Position numbers and translations under genes: made by a program. From contig JALHQN010000015.1 in assembly GCA_022841915.1 (NCBI GenBank), positions 62,001 through 126,000 on the forward strand: a DNA stretch of 64,000 nucleotides, read 5' to 3'. This stretch comes from Burkholderiales bacterium (GTDB taxonomy: Bacteria; Pseudomonadota; Gammaproteobacteria; Burkholderiales; WYBJ01). The notes below the pieces were generated by a model, which worked only from the letters and a program-made list of their open reading frames with translations, had not been told where the DNA came from and did no database searches. Of the stretch, positions 35,099-46,493 are shown in pieces; within the stretch, counting starts at the first letter, position 1; each line of letters begins with the position of its first letter.

Positions 35099-36391
35099 TC
35101 ACGCATGAATCGGGGCGGGTGCCAAGCGGGGCGTGCGTGTCTTGGAAAGCAGGAACAGGACAATCGCGACGTTGAGCAGATTCCACAGGGTGCCGTTCAG
35201 GAATGCCGCGTCGTAGGAGCCGGTGTAGTCGAAGATCGCCCCCGACATCCAGCCACCGAGCGCCATGCCGTAGAGCGTGCACATCAAGACCGTGCCGACC
35301 CGCGTGCCTGCCTCGCGAGGCGCAAAATTCTCGCGCACGATCAGCGCGTAGCTCGGAACGATCCCGCCCTGGAACAGGCCGAACATGGCCGAGATGATGT
35401 ACAGCGAGGCCATGCCGTCGCTGAACATGAACATGAGCAGCGCCACGCCCTGGAGCACCGAGCCGAGCAGCAGCGTGCGCAGGCCGCCGATGTGGTCGGA
35501 GATCCACCCGGACACGAGGCGGCTGACGATGCCCATGGCGAGCATCAACGACAGCATCTCCGCGCCCCGGGCAGCGCCGAAGCCCAGATCGCCGCAATAC
35601 GCGACGATGTGCACCTGCGGCATCGACATGGCGACACAGCAGGAGACCCCGGCGACGCATAGCAGGAGCTGCAGCGTGCCGGGTGCGATGCCGACCGGAC
35701 GCAGTGCGACCGAGGCCCGCGCGTCCGTCGAGTGGGCTGGGGCCGGGCCGGGGCCGACATCCGGTGCGCGCCGACGCAGAACCAGCGTCAGGGGCAGCAT
35801 GCTGATCAGGCAGAAGAGGCCCATGCCGATGTAGGTCTGGCGCCAACCGTAGAGCTCGACATAGTGCTGCAGCACCGGCGACCAGACCGCGCCGGCGAGA
35901 TAATTGCCTGTCATGACCAGCGCCAGCGCAATACCGCGACGGCGCGAGAACCACTTCGAGGTGTCCGCGATGAGCGGCGCGAAGCTGGCCGAGGTGCCGA
36001 GCAGGCCGATCAGGACGCCCTGGGCGAGGCTGAACTGCCACAGGCTGGTGGCTGAGCCGGCCGCAATGTAACCCAGGCACAGAAAGAACGCGCCGAGCCT
36101 GGCGGGTAGGGCGACCCCTCGTCGGTCGGCGAGGCGCCCCATCAGCACGCCGCCCAGTCCGAAGCCGATCATCGACAGCGTGTAGGCGAGCGACACATCG
36201 GCGCGGGAGGCGTCGAACTCGGCTTGTATGCGGGGCAGGACGATCGACACGGTGTACATGCCCGAGCCGCCGATCGTCATCAGCCCGAGACAGGCGAAGA
36301 GACGCGTCCAGGCATACGACGATTCGATGTCGGCGGCGGGCGAGTGTGGCTGAGCGTTGTCCTGCATCGTCTTGGATCGATCGGCGGTCAT
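35099..36391 (-). CDS. MFS transporter (monocarboxylate/oxalate-formate type)
   Basis: A 430-residue transporter with 12 hydrophobic segments. The signature loop LADRRGVALPARLG and the SLAYTLSMIGFGLGGVLMG first-half helices fit the MCT/OFA branch, which moves monocarboxylates. A short polar N-terminal tail precedes the first helix. The start may be 36391 or the ATG 24 bases further in (36367). It is flanked on the same strand by Lin0512 and a GIY-YIG gene. Confidence 0.85.
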   Translation of the reverse strand: MTADRSKTMQDNAQPHSPAADIESSYAWTRLFACLGLMTIGGSGMYTVSIVLPRIQAEFDASRADVSLAYTLSMIGFGLGGVLMGRLADRRGVALPARLGAFFLCLGYIAAGSATSLWQFSLAQGVLIGLLGTSASFAPLIADTSKWFSRRRGIALALVMTGNYLAGAVWSPVLQHYVELYGWRQTYIGMGLFCLISMLPLTLVLRRRAPDVGPGPAPAHSTDARASVALRPVGIAPGTLQLLLCVAGVSCCVAMSMPQVHIVAYCGDLGFGAARGAEMLSLMLAMGIVSRLVSGWISDHIGGLRTLLLGSVLQGVALLMFMFSDGMASLYIISAMFGLFQGGIVPSYALIVRENFAPREAGTRVGTVLMCTLYGMALGGWMSGAIFDYTGSYDAAFLNGTLWNLLNVAIVLFLLSKTRTPRLAPAPIHA

Positions 36392-36409
36392 GCGTTGTCT
36401 GGGTAGCGG

Positions 36410-36757
36410 TCAGCCTTGCCAGACCGCATAGCCTTTTTCCTGCAGTCCGATGGCCAACTCGACTTCCATGTCACGCGCGGCCTGGTAAGGCATCGGGTTG
36501 GCATAAGCGTACAGCTTGGGCAGCAACCGCAAGCCGTAGCGGTGAACATAGGGATTGGCCTGAACGCCTGCCTTGTGCCGTGCGAAGCGCTGCTCGGGGG
36601 TCAGACCGGTCATGCCGACATAGACGCACGGCTTGAGAATGTCCCGATGGGGGTTCGCCCGACGAAATCGCGCGCTGTTGAGCACGGCCGGATCGAGTTC
36701 CACGACATAGACATGGTGCCGATGTCGTGGACGAGCCGGCGCGCGCTTGGTGGCCAC
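36410..36757 (-). CDS. GIY-YIG nuclease-like small protein
   Basis: A 115-residue protein. HHVYVVELD and CVYVGMTGLTPEQRFARHKAG form the two short strands and Arg-bearing helix of the GIY-YIG fold (VYV for GIY, VYVG for YIG). It is an isolated small domain without DNA-binding extension; members of this kind are not well characterised. The N-terminus is basic (MATKRAPARPRHR), consistent with nucleic acid binding. Confidence 0.65.
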   Translation of the reverse strand: MATKRAPARPRHRHHVYVVELDPAVLNSARFRRANPHRDILKPCVYVGMTGLTPEQRFARHKAGVQANPYVHRYGLRLLPKLYAYANPMPYQAARDMEVELAIGLQEKGYAVWQG

Positions 36758-36781
36758 GAGCGAACCCTCGAAATGCGACGG

Positions 36782-37384
36782 CTATTCCCGCATGGCACGG
36801 GCGCGCTTGGCTGCGGGGCGCTCCCAGCAGCGATTCAGCCAGCCTTGCAGCTTGGGCCACTTGCCGAGATCGACCGACAGCGCGCGATACAGGGCCGAGG
36901 CCACGTTCAGATCGGCCAGCGAGAACTCCGGACCCGCGAGCCACTGCGACTTACCCAGCACGCCTTCGAGAACATCGAACGCGGGAACGACCTCCGCCCA
37001 GGCAGCGGCGGCAACGTCCGCTTTGCGCTCGGCTTCGGGCAGCACGCTCGTGTGATTCACGTAGTTGACGATCTGGCGATCGAGGCGATCGGTCTCCCAG
37101 AGACTCCACTGCAGGACGAGGGCTTCCTGCTTCAGATCGGTGGGGCACAGCTTGCCGTGCTTCTTTGCCAGATAGATGTTGATCGCCATCGATTCATACA
37201 GGACGAAACCATCGTCGTCGATCACGGGCACGCGGGCGTTGGGGTTCATCGCCAGGAACTGGGACGTCTTGGTATCCGCCGAGCGAGGCAGGTAGTCCTT
37301 GTGCTCGTAAGGAATGCCGAGTTCGCCGAGCATCCACAAATTGCGCAAACCGCGCGAGCGAGCCGAGCCGTAGAGCGTGAGCAT
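36782..37384 (-). CDS. Glutathione S-transferase
   Basis: A 200-residue GST. The N-terminal domain (MLTLYGSARSRGLRNLWMLG) uses Ser near residue 7-10 as the likely thiol-activating residue; NPNARVPVIDDDGFVLYESMAIN contains the cis-Pro and the ES glutathione contact. The C-terminal domain has the FSLADLNVAS motif. The start at 37384 has a strong SD (AGGAGGA). A longer upstream reading is spurious. Confidence 0.9.
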   Translation of the reverse strand: MLTLYGSARSRGLRNLWMLGELGIPYEHKDYLPRSADTKTSQFLAMNPNARVPVIDDDGFVLYESMAINIYLAKKHGKLCPTDLKQEALVLQWSLWETDRLDRQIVNYVNHTSVLPEAERKADVAAAAWAEVVPAFDVLEGVLGKSQWLAGPEFSLADLNVASALYRALSVDLGKWPKLQGWLNRCWERPAAKRARAMRE

Positions 37385-37821
37385 GAATGTCCTCCTGAAT
37401 GCGGGTGGGATCGTGACTTTACCTTGTGGGCGCTTCGCAAGCCAGGGGCACACGCCCGGGCGGCTGCGGTCAGCCCACGTCTCGGGCTGTTCGCGAGGGC
37501 GCTTCAAAGCGACATGGCTGTCCGCATCCTGGTCGTTCGCTCCTCGAGCGCACCCATAGTGGCGTACATTACAGAACAGAAGGCGTGACGAAGTGCGAGA
37601 ACGCGCGTGAGCCGCTGGCCCATGCCACGCCCCGTTCGCGTTTCGCAACGAAGGCGAACCGTATTCGCGACACCGTTCTGCGCCGAAGTTGGGGGAGTAC
37701 AACGAAGCCGTGCTGGGCGGTATCCTCGTATGCTCGAGCGATGAACTGGCGCGGCGGGTCGATCTGGGCGTGATCGGCACGCAAGCGCGTGCCCCGACAA
37801 CACACGAAAGAAGAGTGCCTC
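37385..37821. other. 437-base divergent intergenic region
   Basis: Lies between the GST gene (minus) and the carboxyltransferase gene (plus). It contains several short open frames but none with protein-like composition. No terminator or repeat is evident; presumably promoters for both flanking genes. Confidence 0.4.
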
Positions 37822-39381
37822 ATGAGTTGGCAGGCTGAGCTCGACGAATTGCGGGCGCGTCAGGCGATGGCGCGCGAGATGGGCGGCGCGGACAAGGTGA
37901 AACGGCAACACGACGGCGGGCGGCTCACGGTGCGTGAGCGCATCGACGCGCTGGTCGATCCCGAATCGTTTCATGAAGTCGGTGGGATCGCGGGTCGCGC
38001 CGAGTATGACGCCGAGGGGCGGCTGTGCAAGCTGACGCCCGCGAACTGCGTGTTCGGCCGGGGAATGATCGAGGGTCGTCCGGTGGTGGTATGCGGCGAC
38101 GATTTCACGGTGCGGGGCGGCTCGGCGGATGCGACCATCAAGGAGAAGACCGTGATGGCCGAGCAGATGGCGCACGAGTTCCGTCTGCCGATCGTGCGCG
38201 TGATCGAGGGGTCGGGCGGTGGCGGTTCGGTGAAGACCATCGAGACCACCGGGCGCGCGAATCTGCCCGGACGCGTAGGCGGCACTCAGGGCTATTGGTA
38301 CGCGACCATCAACTTGGGCGCCGTTCCGGTCGTGGCGCTCGGGCTGGGCTCGGTGGCGGGCTTGGGCGCGGCGCGTCTGGCTGCAAGTCATTACTCGGTG
38401 ATGACCAAGAAGACCTCCGCGATGTTCGTCGCCGGTCCGCCCGTGGTCGAGCGCATCGGGCAGAAGCTCACCAAGCAGGAACTCGGCGGCTGGGAAGTGC
38501 AGACGCGTGCGGGCGCGGTGGACCATGCCGTCGATACCGAGGCGCAGGCCTTCGCGTGCGCCCGGCGGTTCTTGTCCTATCTGCCGTCGTCGGTCCATGG
38601 CACACCGCCAGTGACGCCTTGCACCGACGATCCGGAGCGCCGCGACGAACGCCTCATCGCCGCCGTGCCGAAGGATCGCCGCCGCGTCTACAAGATGCGA
38701 CCGATCATCGAATCGGTGGTCGATCGAGACAGCTTCTTCGAGATGGGCAACATGTTCGGGCGCTCCATCATCACGGGTCTGGCGCGCATCGATGGCTGCC
38801 CGGTGGCCTTCATGGCGGGCGATCCGTACCACTACGCCGGTGCATGGACCGCGGATGCTTGCGCCAAGATCATCCGGTTCGTCGATCTTGCCCAGACCTT
38901 CCATCTGCCCGTCGTTCACTTCGTCGACTGTCCGGGCTTCCTGATCGGTCTGGAGGCCGAGAAGACCGCCACGATCCGCGCAGGGGTGCGGGCGATGGCG
39001 GCCATCAGCCAGACGACGGTGCCTTGGTGTACCGTCATCGTGCGCAACGTGTTCGGCGTCGCCGGTGCGATCCATCAACCGACGGGCCGGCTTTCGCTGC
39101 GCTATGCGTGGCCCTCCGGTTACTGGGGCTCGCTGCCGCTGGAAGGCGGCATCGAGGCGGCCTACCGGGCCGATATCGAGGCCGCGCCGGATCCGCAAGC
39201 CAAGCTCGCGGAGATCGAGCATCGGCTCAATCAGCTGCGCTCGCCGTTTCGATCCGCCGAAACGTTCTGGGTGGAGGAGATCATCGATCCGCGCGACACG
39301 CGCAAGCTCCTGTGCGAGTTCGCGCGCTTGGCGCAACCGCTGCTCACGCCCGGGCCCTCGGCGTTCACCCTGCGGCCTTGA
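37822..39381 (+). CDS. Acyl-CoA carboxylase carboxyltransferase (beta) subunit
   Basis: A 519-residue biotin-dependent carboxyltransferase of the PccB/MccB type, with the two crotonase-like halves. GGRLTVRERIDALVDPESFHEVG marks the start of the first half, EGSGGGGSVKTI the CoA-side loop, and DCPGFLIGLEAEKT plus GVAGAIHQPTGRLSLRYAWPSG the second half. It transfers CO2 from carboxybiotin to an acyl-CoA; the partner biotin carboxylase/biotin carrier is not in this window. I start it at 37822, where MSWQAELDEL has the family N-terminus. Confidence 0.9.
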   Translation: MSWQAELDELRARQAMAREMGGADKVKRQHDGGRLTVRERIDALVDPESFHEVGGIAGRAEYDAEGRLCKLTPANCVFGRGMIEGRPVVVCGDDFTVRGGSADATIKEKTVMAEQMAHEFRLPIVRVIEGSGGGGSVKTIETTGRANLPGRVGGTQGYWYATINLGAVPVVALGLGSVAGLGAARLAASHYSVMTKKTSAMFVAGPPVVERIGQKLTKQELGGWEVQTRAGAVDHAVDTEAQAFACARRFLSYLPSSVHGTPPVTPCTDDPERRDERLIAAVPKDRRRVYKMRPIIESVVDRDSFFEMGNMFGRSIITGLARIDGCPVAFMAGDPYHYAGAWTADACAKIIRFVDLAQTFHLPVVHFVDCPGFLIGLEAEKTATIRAGVRAMAAISQTTVPWCTVIVRNVFGVAGAIHQPTGRLSLRYAWPSGYWGSLPLEGGIEAAYRADIEAAPDPQAKLAEIEHRLNQLRSPFRSAETFWVEEIIDPRDTRKLLCEFARLAQPLLTPGPSAFTLRP

Positions 39382-39466
39382 ACGCCGTCATCGGGGGCTT
39401 GCTCGCCGGTCAGGTCGGGTGCAGCGCTTCCGACCGTGCGGCGCCCTGTAGGCGTCGAGCCGCCGG

Positions 39467-39826
39467 TCAGGCGGGCTTCATCTCGATGAATTCGAGCTGA
39501 ACCCCGTCGGGCCCCTCGAAGAAGCACACGCGCCGCCCCCCGGAAACGACGGTTTCTTCCAGGATGTGTATGCCTTTGGTCTTCAACTTCTCGATCAAGG
39601 GGTCGAGCTCGTCGGTGTCGATGGCGATGTGCTCCATGCCGTACTTCTGCTCGCGTTTCTGGGTCTGGAGAAAGCGGCTCACGTTGAGCGACAGTCCGTG
39701 CAGATCCAGGCGATAGCTGCCCTTGTTCTCGCTCACGATCGTCGCGCCGAGATTCTCGACATAGAACTTGGCGGTCTGCTCCGGATCCTCGGTCTTCAGA
39801 TGCAGGTGATTCATCTTGAACGTCAT
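39467..39826 (-). CDS. VOC-superfamily protein (glyoxalase/dioxygenase fold)
   Basis: A 119-residue vicinal-oxygen-chelate protein. NHLHLKTEDPEQTAKFYVENLG gives the first metal His and fold start, EHIAIDTDELD the second His, and GPDGVQLEFIE the terminal Glu ligand. Function could be lactoylglutathione lyase-like or methylmalonyl-CoA epimerase-like. It lies 12 bases upstream of the luciferase-like gene on the same strand. Confidence 0.85.
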   Translation of the reverse strand: MTFKMNHLHLKTEDPEQTAKFYVENLGATIVSENKGSYRLDLHGLSLNVSRFLQTQKREQKYGMEHIAIDTDELDPLIEKLKTKGIHILEETVVSGGRRVCFFEGPDGVQLEFIEMKPA

Positions 39827-39838
39827 GGCCTCTCCTCT

Positions 39839-40843
39839 CTAGGGCTGCAAGTTGAACGCGCGGGCGAGCAATTCGTAGGATCGGTGGCGTGGCGCCGGAT
39901 CGTACGTCCAGGTGACGACGACCAGTTCGTCGAGCGCCAACTGCTTGGCCAGTGCGGTCAGCCCGGTCGCGACCTGATCGGCGGTGCCGACGAACGCACG
40001 GCTGCGTATCGATTCGATCTTGGAGCGCTCGTACGGCGTGTACTCGTAGGCGGCCACCTCGTCGGGCGGCACGAGGGCACGACGCAGTCCCCGGTCGCGC
40101 TCCACGCGGGAGTGTTCGCGGGATAGCGCCAGGTGCCGGGCTTCGGCTTCGGTATCGGCGGCGAGCGCCCAGACGCAGATGGTCGCCTGCGGCTCGGGAT
40201 GACGTTCGCTCGGCCGGTAGTTTTCGCGATAGAGCTGCAGCGCCCGCTCGACGCCCTGACCGTCGCTGAAGAAATAGGCGAAGGCATAGGGCAGACCGAA
40301 GTGCGCAGCCAGTTGCGCGCCGTAGTCCGAACTGCCGAGGATCCATAGTTCCGGCGCGGTCGGCCCGCGAGGCTGCGCCTTGATCGCGCCGAAGGGATGG
40401 CCGGGCTGCAGCGGCTGATCGGAAACCCAGGCCTGAAGCTCGAACACCTGACGCGGGAAATCCTCGGCGGCATTCGCGTTCGGATTGAGCGCATAGGAGG
40501 TGAGCTGGTCCGTGCCCGGTGCGCGGCCGACGCCGAGGTCGATGCGGCCGGGGGCGATGGCTTCCAGAACGCGGAACTGTTCGGCCACCTTCAACGACGA
40601 GTAGTGAGGAAGCATGACGCCAGCGCTGCCGATGCGTATGCGCTCGGTGGTGGCTGCGATCGCCGCCATCAGAATCTCAGGCGCCGTACCGACGATGCTC
40701 TCGCTGCCGTGGTGTTCGGAGACCCAGTAGCGGTGAAAGCCTAGCCGGTCGCAATGACGGGCGAGGGCGATGCTCTCGCGAATGGCGACGTCTTGCGTGC
40801 GGCCCTGCGAGGCGGTCGACTGATCGAGGACGGAAATCTTCAT
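39839..40843 (-). CDS. LLM class flavin-dependent oxidoreductase 1
   Basis: A 334-residue luciferase-like monooxygenase (TIM barrel, FMNH2-dependent). LSVLDQSTASQGRTQ-like start, HRYWVSEHHGSESIVG and APGRIDLGVGRAPGTD are standard for the MsnO8 branch. It oxidises an unknown substrate with reduced flavin supplied by another enzyme. I use the ATG at 40843 (MKISVLDQS); an in-frame ATG further upstream would add residues without homology. Confidence 0.88.
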   Translation of the reverse strand: MKISVLDQSTASQGRTQDVAIRESIALARHCDRLGFHRYWVSEHHGSESIVGTAPEILMAAIAATTERIRIGSAGVMLPHYSSLKVAEQFRVLEAIAPGRIDLGVGRAPGTDQLTSYALNPNANAAEDFPRQVFELQAWVSDQPLQPGHPFGAIKAQPRGPTAPELWILGSSDYGAQLAAHFGLPYAFAYFFSDGQGVERALQLYRENYRPSERHPEPQATICVWALAADTEAEARHLALSREHSRVERDRGLRRALVPPDEVAAYEYTPYERSKIESIRSRAFVGTADQVATGLTALAKQLALDELVVVTWTYDPAPRHRSYELLARAFNLQP

Positions 40844-40972
40844 GGCTGGGCGCATTCGAAAAGGATGTTCGGACGATACCACGCCGCAGACGCTCGAACG
40901 CTAGCGGCTGCAGGGGAAGCGGGCATTCGCGGTGCGGCGCGCGGATCGCTGCTTTCTCGCAGGGCTCGGCTC

Positions 40973-41314
40973 ATGGCTGGAGGTTGTCTCCTCCTTTCGC
41001 TGCTCGCCGGGCTGGCCGTCGTGGTCGCGGGCTTCGCGCACCTGCGCCTGCCTGCGTTCATCGCTGACCCCTTCAAGACCACGCTGGCCCGGCTGCTGCG
41101 CCTTGCGGTCGGTGTCGATGTCGGCTACGTGGCGGCGCGCCTGTACTACGGCGATGGCTAGGCCGCGGCGCTGGAATTCCTGATGGGCTTCGGCGTGGTT
41201 CATGTGACCGCCGCATGCATCCTGATGCTCAAGCGCGCGCGGCGAGCGACCTTCCTGAGCGCAGGAGGCGGCATCGCTGCGTGCGAATCGACGATTCGGT
41301 GTTCGAGGACTTAG
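40973..41314 (+). pseudogene. Small membrane protein interrupted by an in-frame TAG
   Basis: From the ATG at 40973 the frame runs 62 codons, meets TAG at 41159-41161 and stays open in the same phase to a second TAG at 41312-41314. The part before the stop holds a transmembrane helix (LLLSLLAGLAVVVAGF) and VDVGYVAARLYYGDG. The part after it continues as a natural second helix (LEFLMGFGVVHVTAACILMLK) followed by an Arg cluster. A Trp or Gln codon was probably mutated to TAG (TGG or CAG to TAG). It overlaps the 3' end of the convergent dioxygenase gene by 4 bases. Otherwise the 40844-41310 gap holds nothing. Confidence 0.45.
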
Positions 41315-42204
41315 GCGGAGAATGGCGCGGAAGCGAGGGCGGGTGCGCCGCAGGTCAGCGTGGTGCGCCGCAGGTCGCGCGGGTAGACATCGTCCGGGAA
41401 TGGCCTTGCGCGATGCATGGTGGCCTGGTTGTCCCACATGACGAGATCGCCGACTTGCCACCGATGGCGGTAGACGAATTCGCGCGCGGTTGCGTGCTCG
41501 CTCAGGTCGCGCAGCAACAGCATCGCCTCCGGGGTCGGCCAGCCCACGATCCGGCCGGCGTGCGACGAGAGGAATAAAGAGCGACGTCCGCTGCGGGGAT
41601 GCACCCGAACCAAAGGCTGGCGAACGGGCTCGAAATCGCGCTCTTCCTGCTCTGTGAAGCGGAATCCCAAGGCGCCCTTGGAGAAGATGCGGCTGTGTTC
41701 GGCCGCCAGTGGGTCGATCTTGCGCTTCGTCGACGCGGGCAACATGTCGTAGGCAGCGCGCATGTCGGCGAACTCCGTGTCGCCCCCCTCGGGGGGAATG
41801 ACATGCGCGCACAGCGCGGAGTACATCGCGGGGATGCGCTTGTAGCTGCTGTCGCTGTGCCAGAGTTGATTGCCTAGATTGAAGAGTCGCTTGCGATCCT
41901 CGCGCGGGAGAATCTTGTCGCCCGGTCCGAGATTGGAGATGTCGGAGAGCCGCTCGCTGTCGAGACGCATGCCGTCGGCGGCGCGTATGGTGGTGTAGGG
42001 TGCTTCGAGTTCACCCAGGCTTTGCGTAAAGGCGAGCTGCTGCTGGGTGCTCAGGGGCCGGCTGCGACGGAACACGAGCACCGCATAGCGGTCCATTCCG
42101 GCGTGCACCGCCTCGGCCGCTGCCGGCGACAGGGGCTCGCCGAGGTCGATTCCCGAGCACTCGGCTGCGAACACGGGATGCAAGGGCGTGAATGTGATCG
42201 ACAT
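41311..42204 (-). CDS. TauD/TfdA-family 2-oxoglutarate-dependent dioxygenase
   Basis: A 297-residue Fe(II)/2-oxoglutarate dioxygenase. The iron ligands are His116 and Asp118 (LWHSDSSY) and the distal His264 (MHRARPF); the Arg in RDLRRTTL near 276-280 should bind 2-oxoglutarate. The HSDSSYKRIPAMYSAL stretch resembles TfdA and related enzymes. The ATG at 42204 has a strong SD (AGGAGG); upstream in-frame sequence is spurious. Substrate unknown. Confidence 0.9.
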   Translation of the reverse strand: MSITFTPLHPVFAAECSGIDLGEPLSPAAAEAVHAGMDRYAVLVFRRSRPLSTQQQLAFTQSLGELEAPYTTIRAADGMRLDSERLSDISNLGPGDKILPREDRKRLFNLGNQLWHSDSSYKRIPAMYSALCAHVIPPEGGDTEFADMRAAYDMLPASTKRKIDPLAAEHSRIFSKGALGFRFTEQEERDFEPVRQPLVRVHPRSGRRSLFLSSHAGRIVGWPTPEAMLLLRDLSEHATAREFVYRHRWQVGDLVMWDNQATMHRARPFPDDVYPRDLRRTTLTCGAPALASAPFSA

Positions 42205-42333
42205 GGCGCCTCCTAGGGCAGCAGCCCCCATTGTGATCCATCGAGCCGGTGCGGGCGTGCTGTCCAGCAAATTGTCCTCAGCTTCCCGGGCAGCGTCAAT
42301 GCGCTCATCCGCGGGGGCCGTGTTCAGGGTGCT

Positions 42334-43359
42334 TCAGGCGAATGCCGGCATCACTTCCTGCGAGAACAGTTCCATCGACTTCAGAACCCGGGCTTGGTCC
42401 ATGTCGCCGATCCAGAAGCTGCAGTTGAAGTGCGTGATGCCGACCACGTCCTGGATGCGCTTGATCTGACGTATGACTGTCTGGGGCGTGCCGATCACGA
42501 GGTGATTCTCGAGCAGCTCGTCGATGCTCGGCTCGTTCTGCGCGGGGACGGGCACCGCACAGCCGCCGACGACCTGCTCGTAGTTGTGGCGCAAGCTCAG
42601 GGTCACTCGCATGTTCCAGCGCGCCTGCTCCGCGGCCTCTCGTGCGTCCGCCTCGCTCTTGGTCACGTAGACCGCGCGCTGAACACCCACACTCGGAAGG
42701 CGGGCCGGCTTGACCTGGTCGACGACTCGCTTCATGAGAGTGCCGAATTCGGCGAGCATCGCGACCGAGATGCCGAATCCACCCGTCAGCACGTTGAAGC
42801 CGCGACGCACGGTCGCCTCGATGGCGTAAGGGCTTTGAGCGGTGACCCAGATCGGCGGATGCGGTTTCTGCAGAGGCTGCGGGTAGAGGGAGGTTTCGGG
42901 CAACTGGAAATGCTTGCCCTCATGAGTGAAGGGCTTGCCTTCGAACGCCTTCATGATGATGTCGATCGACTCGTCCCAGCGCGCGCGGGCGGCTTCGAGT
43001 TCCTGGCCGAAGCGGGCAAATTCGTAGTGCTGATAGCCGCGCCCCAGCCCGATGTCGACGCGTCCGCCGCTCAGCAGATCGAGGGTCGCGATTTCCTCGG
43101 CGATCACCAGAGGATGATGCAGCGGAACGACGATCACCGCGGTACCGACGCGCAGCCGGGTTGTCTTGGCAGCGATATAGGTGGCGAGCTGCACAGGGCG
43201 CGAGAGATACCCGTAAGTCGAGAAGTGATGCTCGCCCAGCCAGGCATTGCGAAAGCCGAGCGACTCGGCCGCTTGGGCCAGTTCGATGCCGCGAGCGAAG
43301 ATCTCGTGGGAGGGGCGTGCGGAAGGCGACTGCATCAGCAGGAAGGTCCCGATGTCCAT
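42334..43359 (-). CDS. LLM class flavin-dependent oxidoreductase 2
   Basis: A 341-residue luciferase-like protein, a different branch from the one at 39839. LGEHHFSTYGYLSRP, RLRVGTAVIVVPLHHPLVIAE and GGRVDIGLGRGYQHYE are characteristic of the bacterial luciferase alpha-chain type. Good SD (GAGAGGAG) before the ATG at 43359. An operator-like palindrome lies 96-114 bases upstream. It precedes the dioxygenase gene on the same strand, so both may act on the same compound. Confidence 0.88.
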   Translation of the reverse strand: MDIGTFLLMQSPSARPSHEIFARGIELAQAAESLGFRNAWLGEHHFSTYGYLSRPVQLATYIAAKTTRLRVGTAVIVVPLHHPLVIAEEIATLDLLSGGRVDIGLGRGYQHYEFARFGQELEAARARWDESIDIIMKAFEGKPFTHEGKHFQLPETSLYPQPLQKPHPPIWVTAQSPYAIEATVRRGFNVLTGGFGISVAMLAEFGTLMKRVVDQVKPARLPSVGVQRAVYVTKSEADAREAAEQARWNMRVTLSLRHNYEQVVGGCAVPVPAQNEPSIDELLENHLVIGTPQTVIRQIKRIQDVVGITHFNCSFWIGDMDQARVLKSMELFSQEVMPAFA

Positions 43360-43454
43360 GGTGCTCCTCTCGCGATGGGGTCGGGAAATGATACCGCGAG
43401 CGTGGCGTCGATCGGTGGATATTTTTAGCCGGTTCCAGATTATGGTCTATCGGA

Positions 43455-43473
43455 AGTATTCCAAAGGAATACT
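43455..43473. promoter_or_regulatory. Perfect 8-bp palindrome in an AT-rich patch (operator candidate)
   Basis: AGTATTCC-AAA-GGAATACT, in a stretch notably richer in A and T than its surroundings, between the luciferase-like gene start and the end of the P-type ATPase gene. Most simply an operator overlapping the promoter of the minus-strand monooxygenase gene. Confidence 0.45.
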
Positions 43474-43631
43474 CATCAGAGCCGACGGCTCGGCCACGAT
43501 AGGCGAAAGGCCTCGCGTCGGGCCATCGAGCCAGTCCTATACCTGGGCCAAAAGAATGGTCTTTGCGGGAGGAATGCGCCTTGAGTCGTCTGGCTTGTCG
43601 GCCGCGATGCGCCCCCAGGTGCGCCATCCGT

Positions 43632-46358
<2,727 letters not shown>

Positions 46359-46493
46359 GGTTGTCTTTGTGCCAAGTGGGTCAGGTTATCGATGGTGCCG
46401 TGCCGCTGTCCGGCGCCTGGAATTCCGTGTTCGCGCCCGCTTCTGCGGGCATCACCTCGAGATCAGCGAGGAACGGATTGCCACCGCCTCGGA

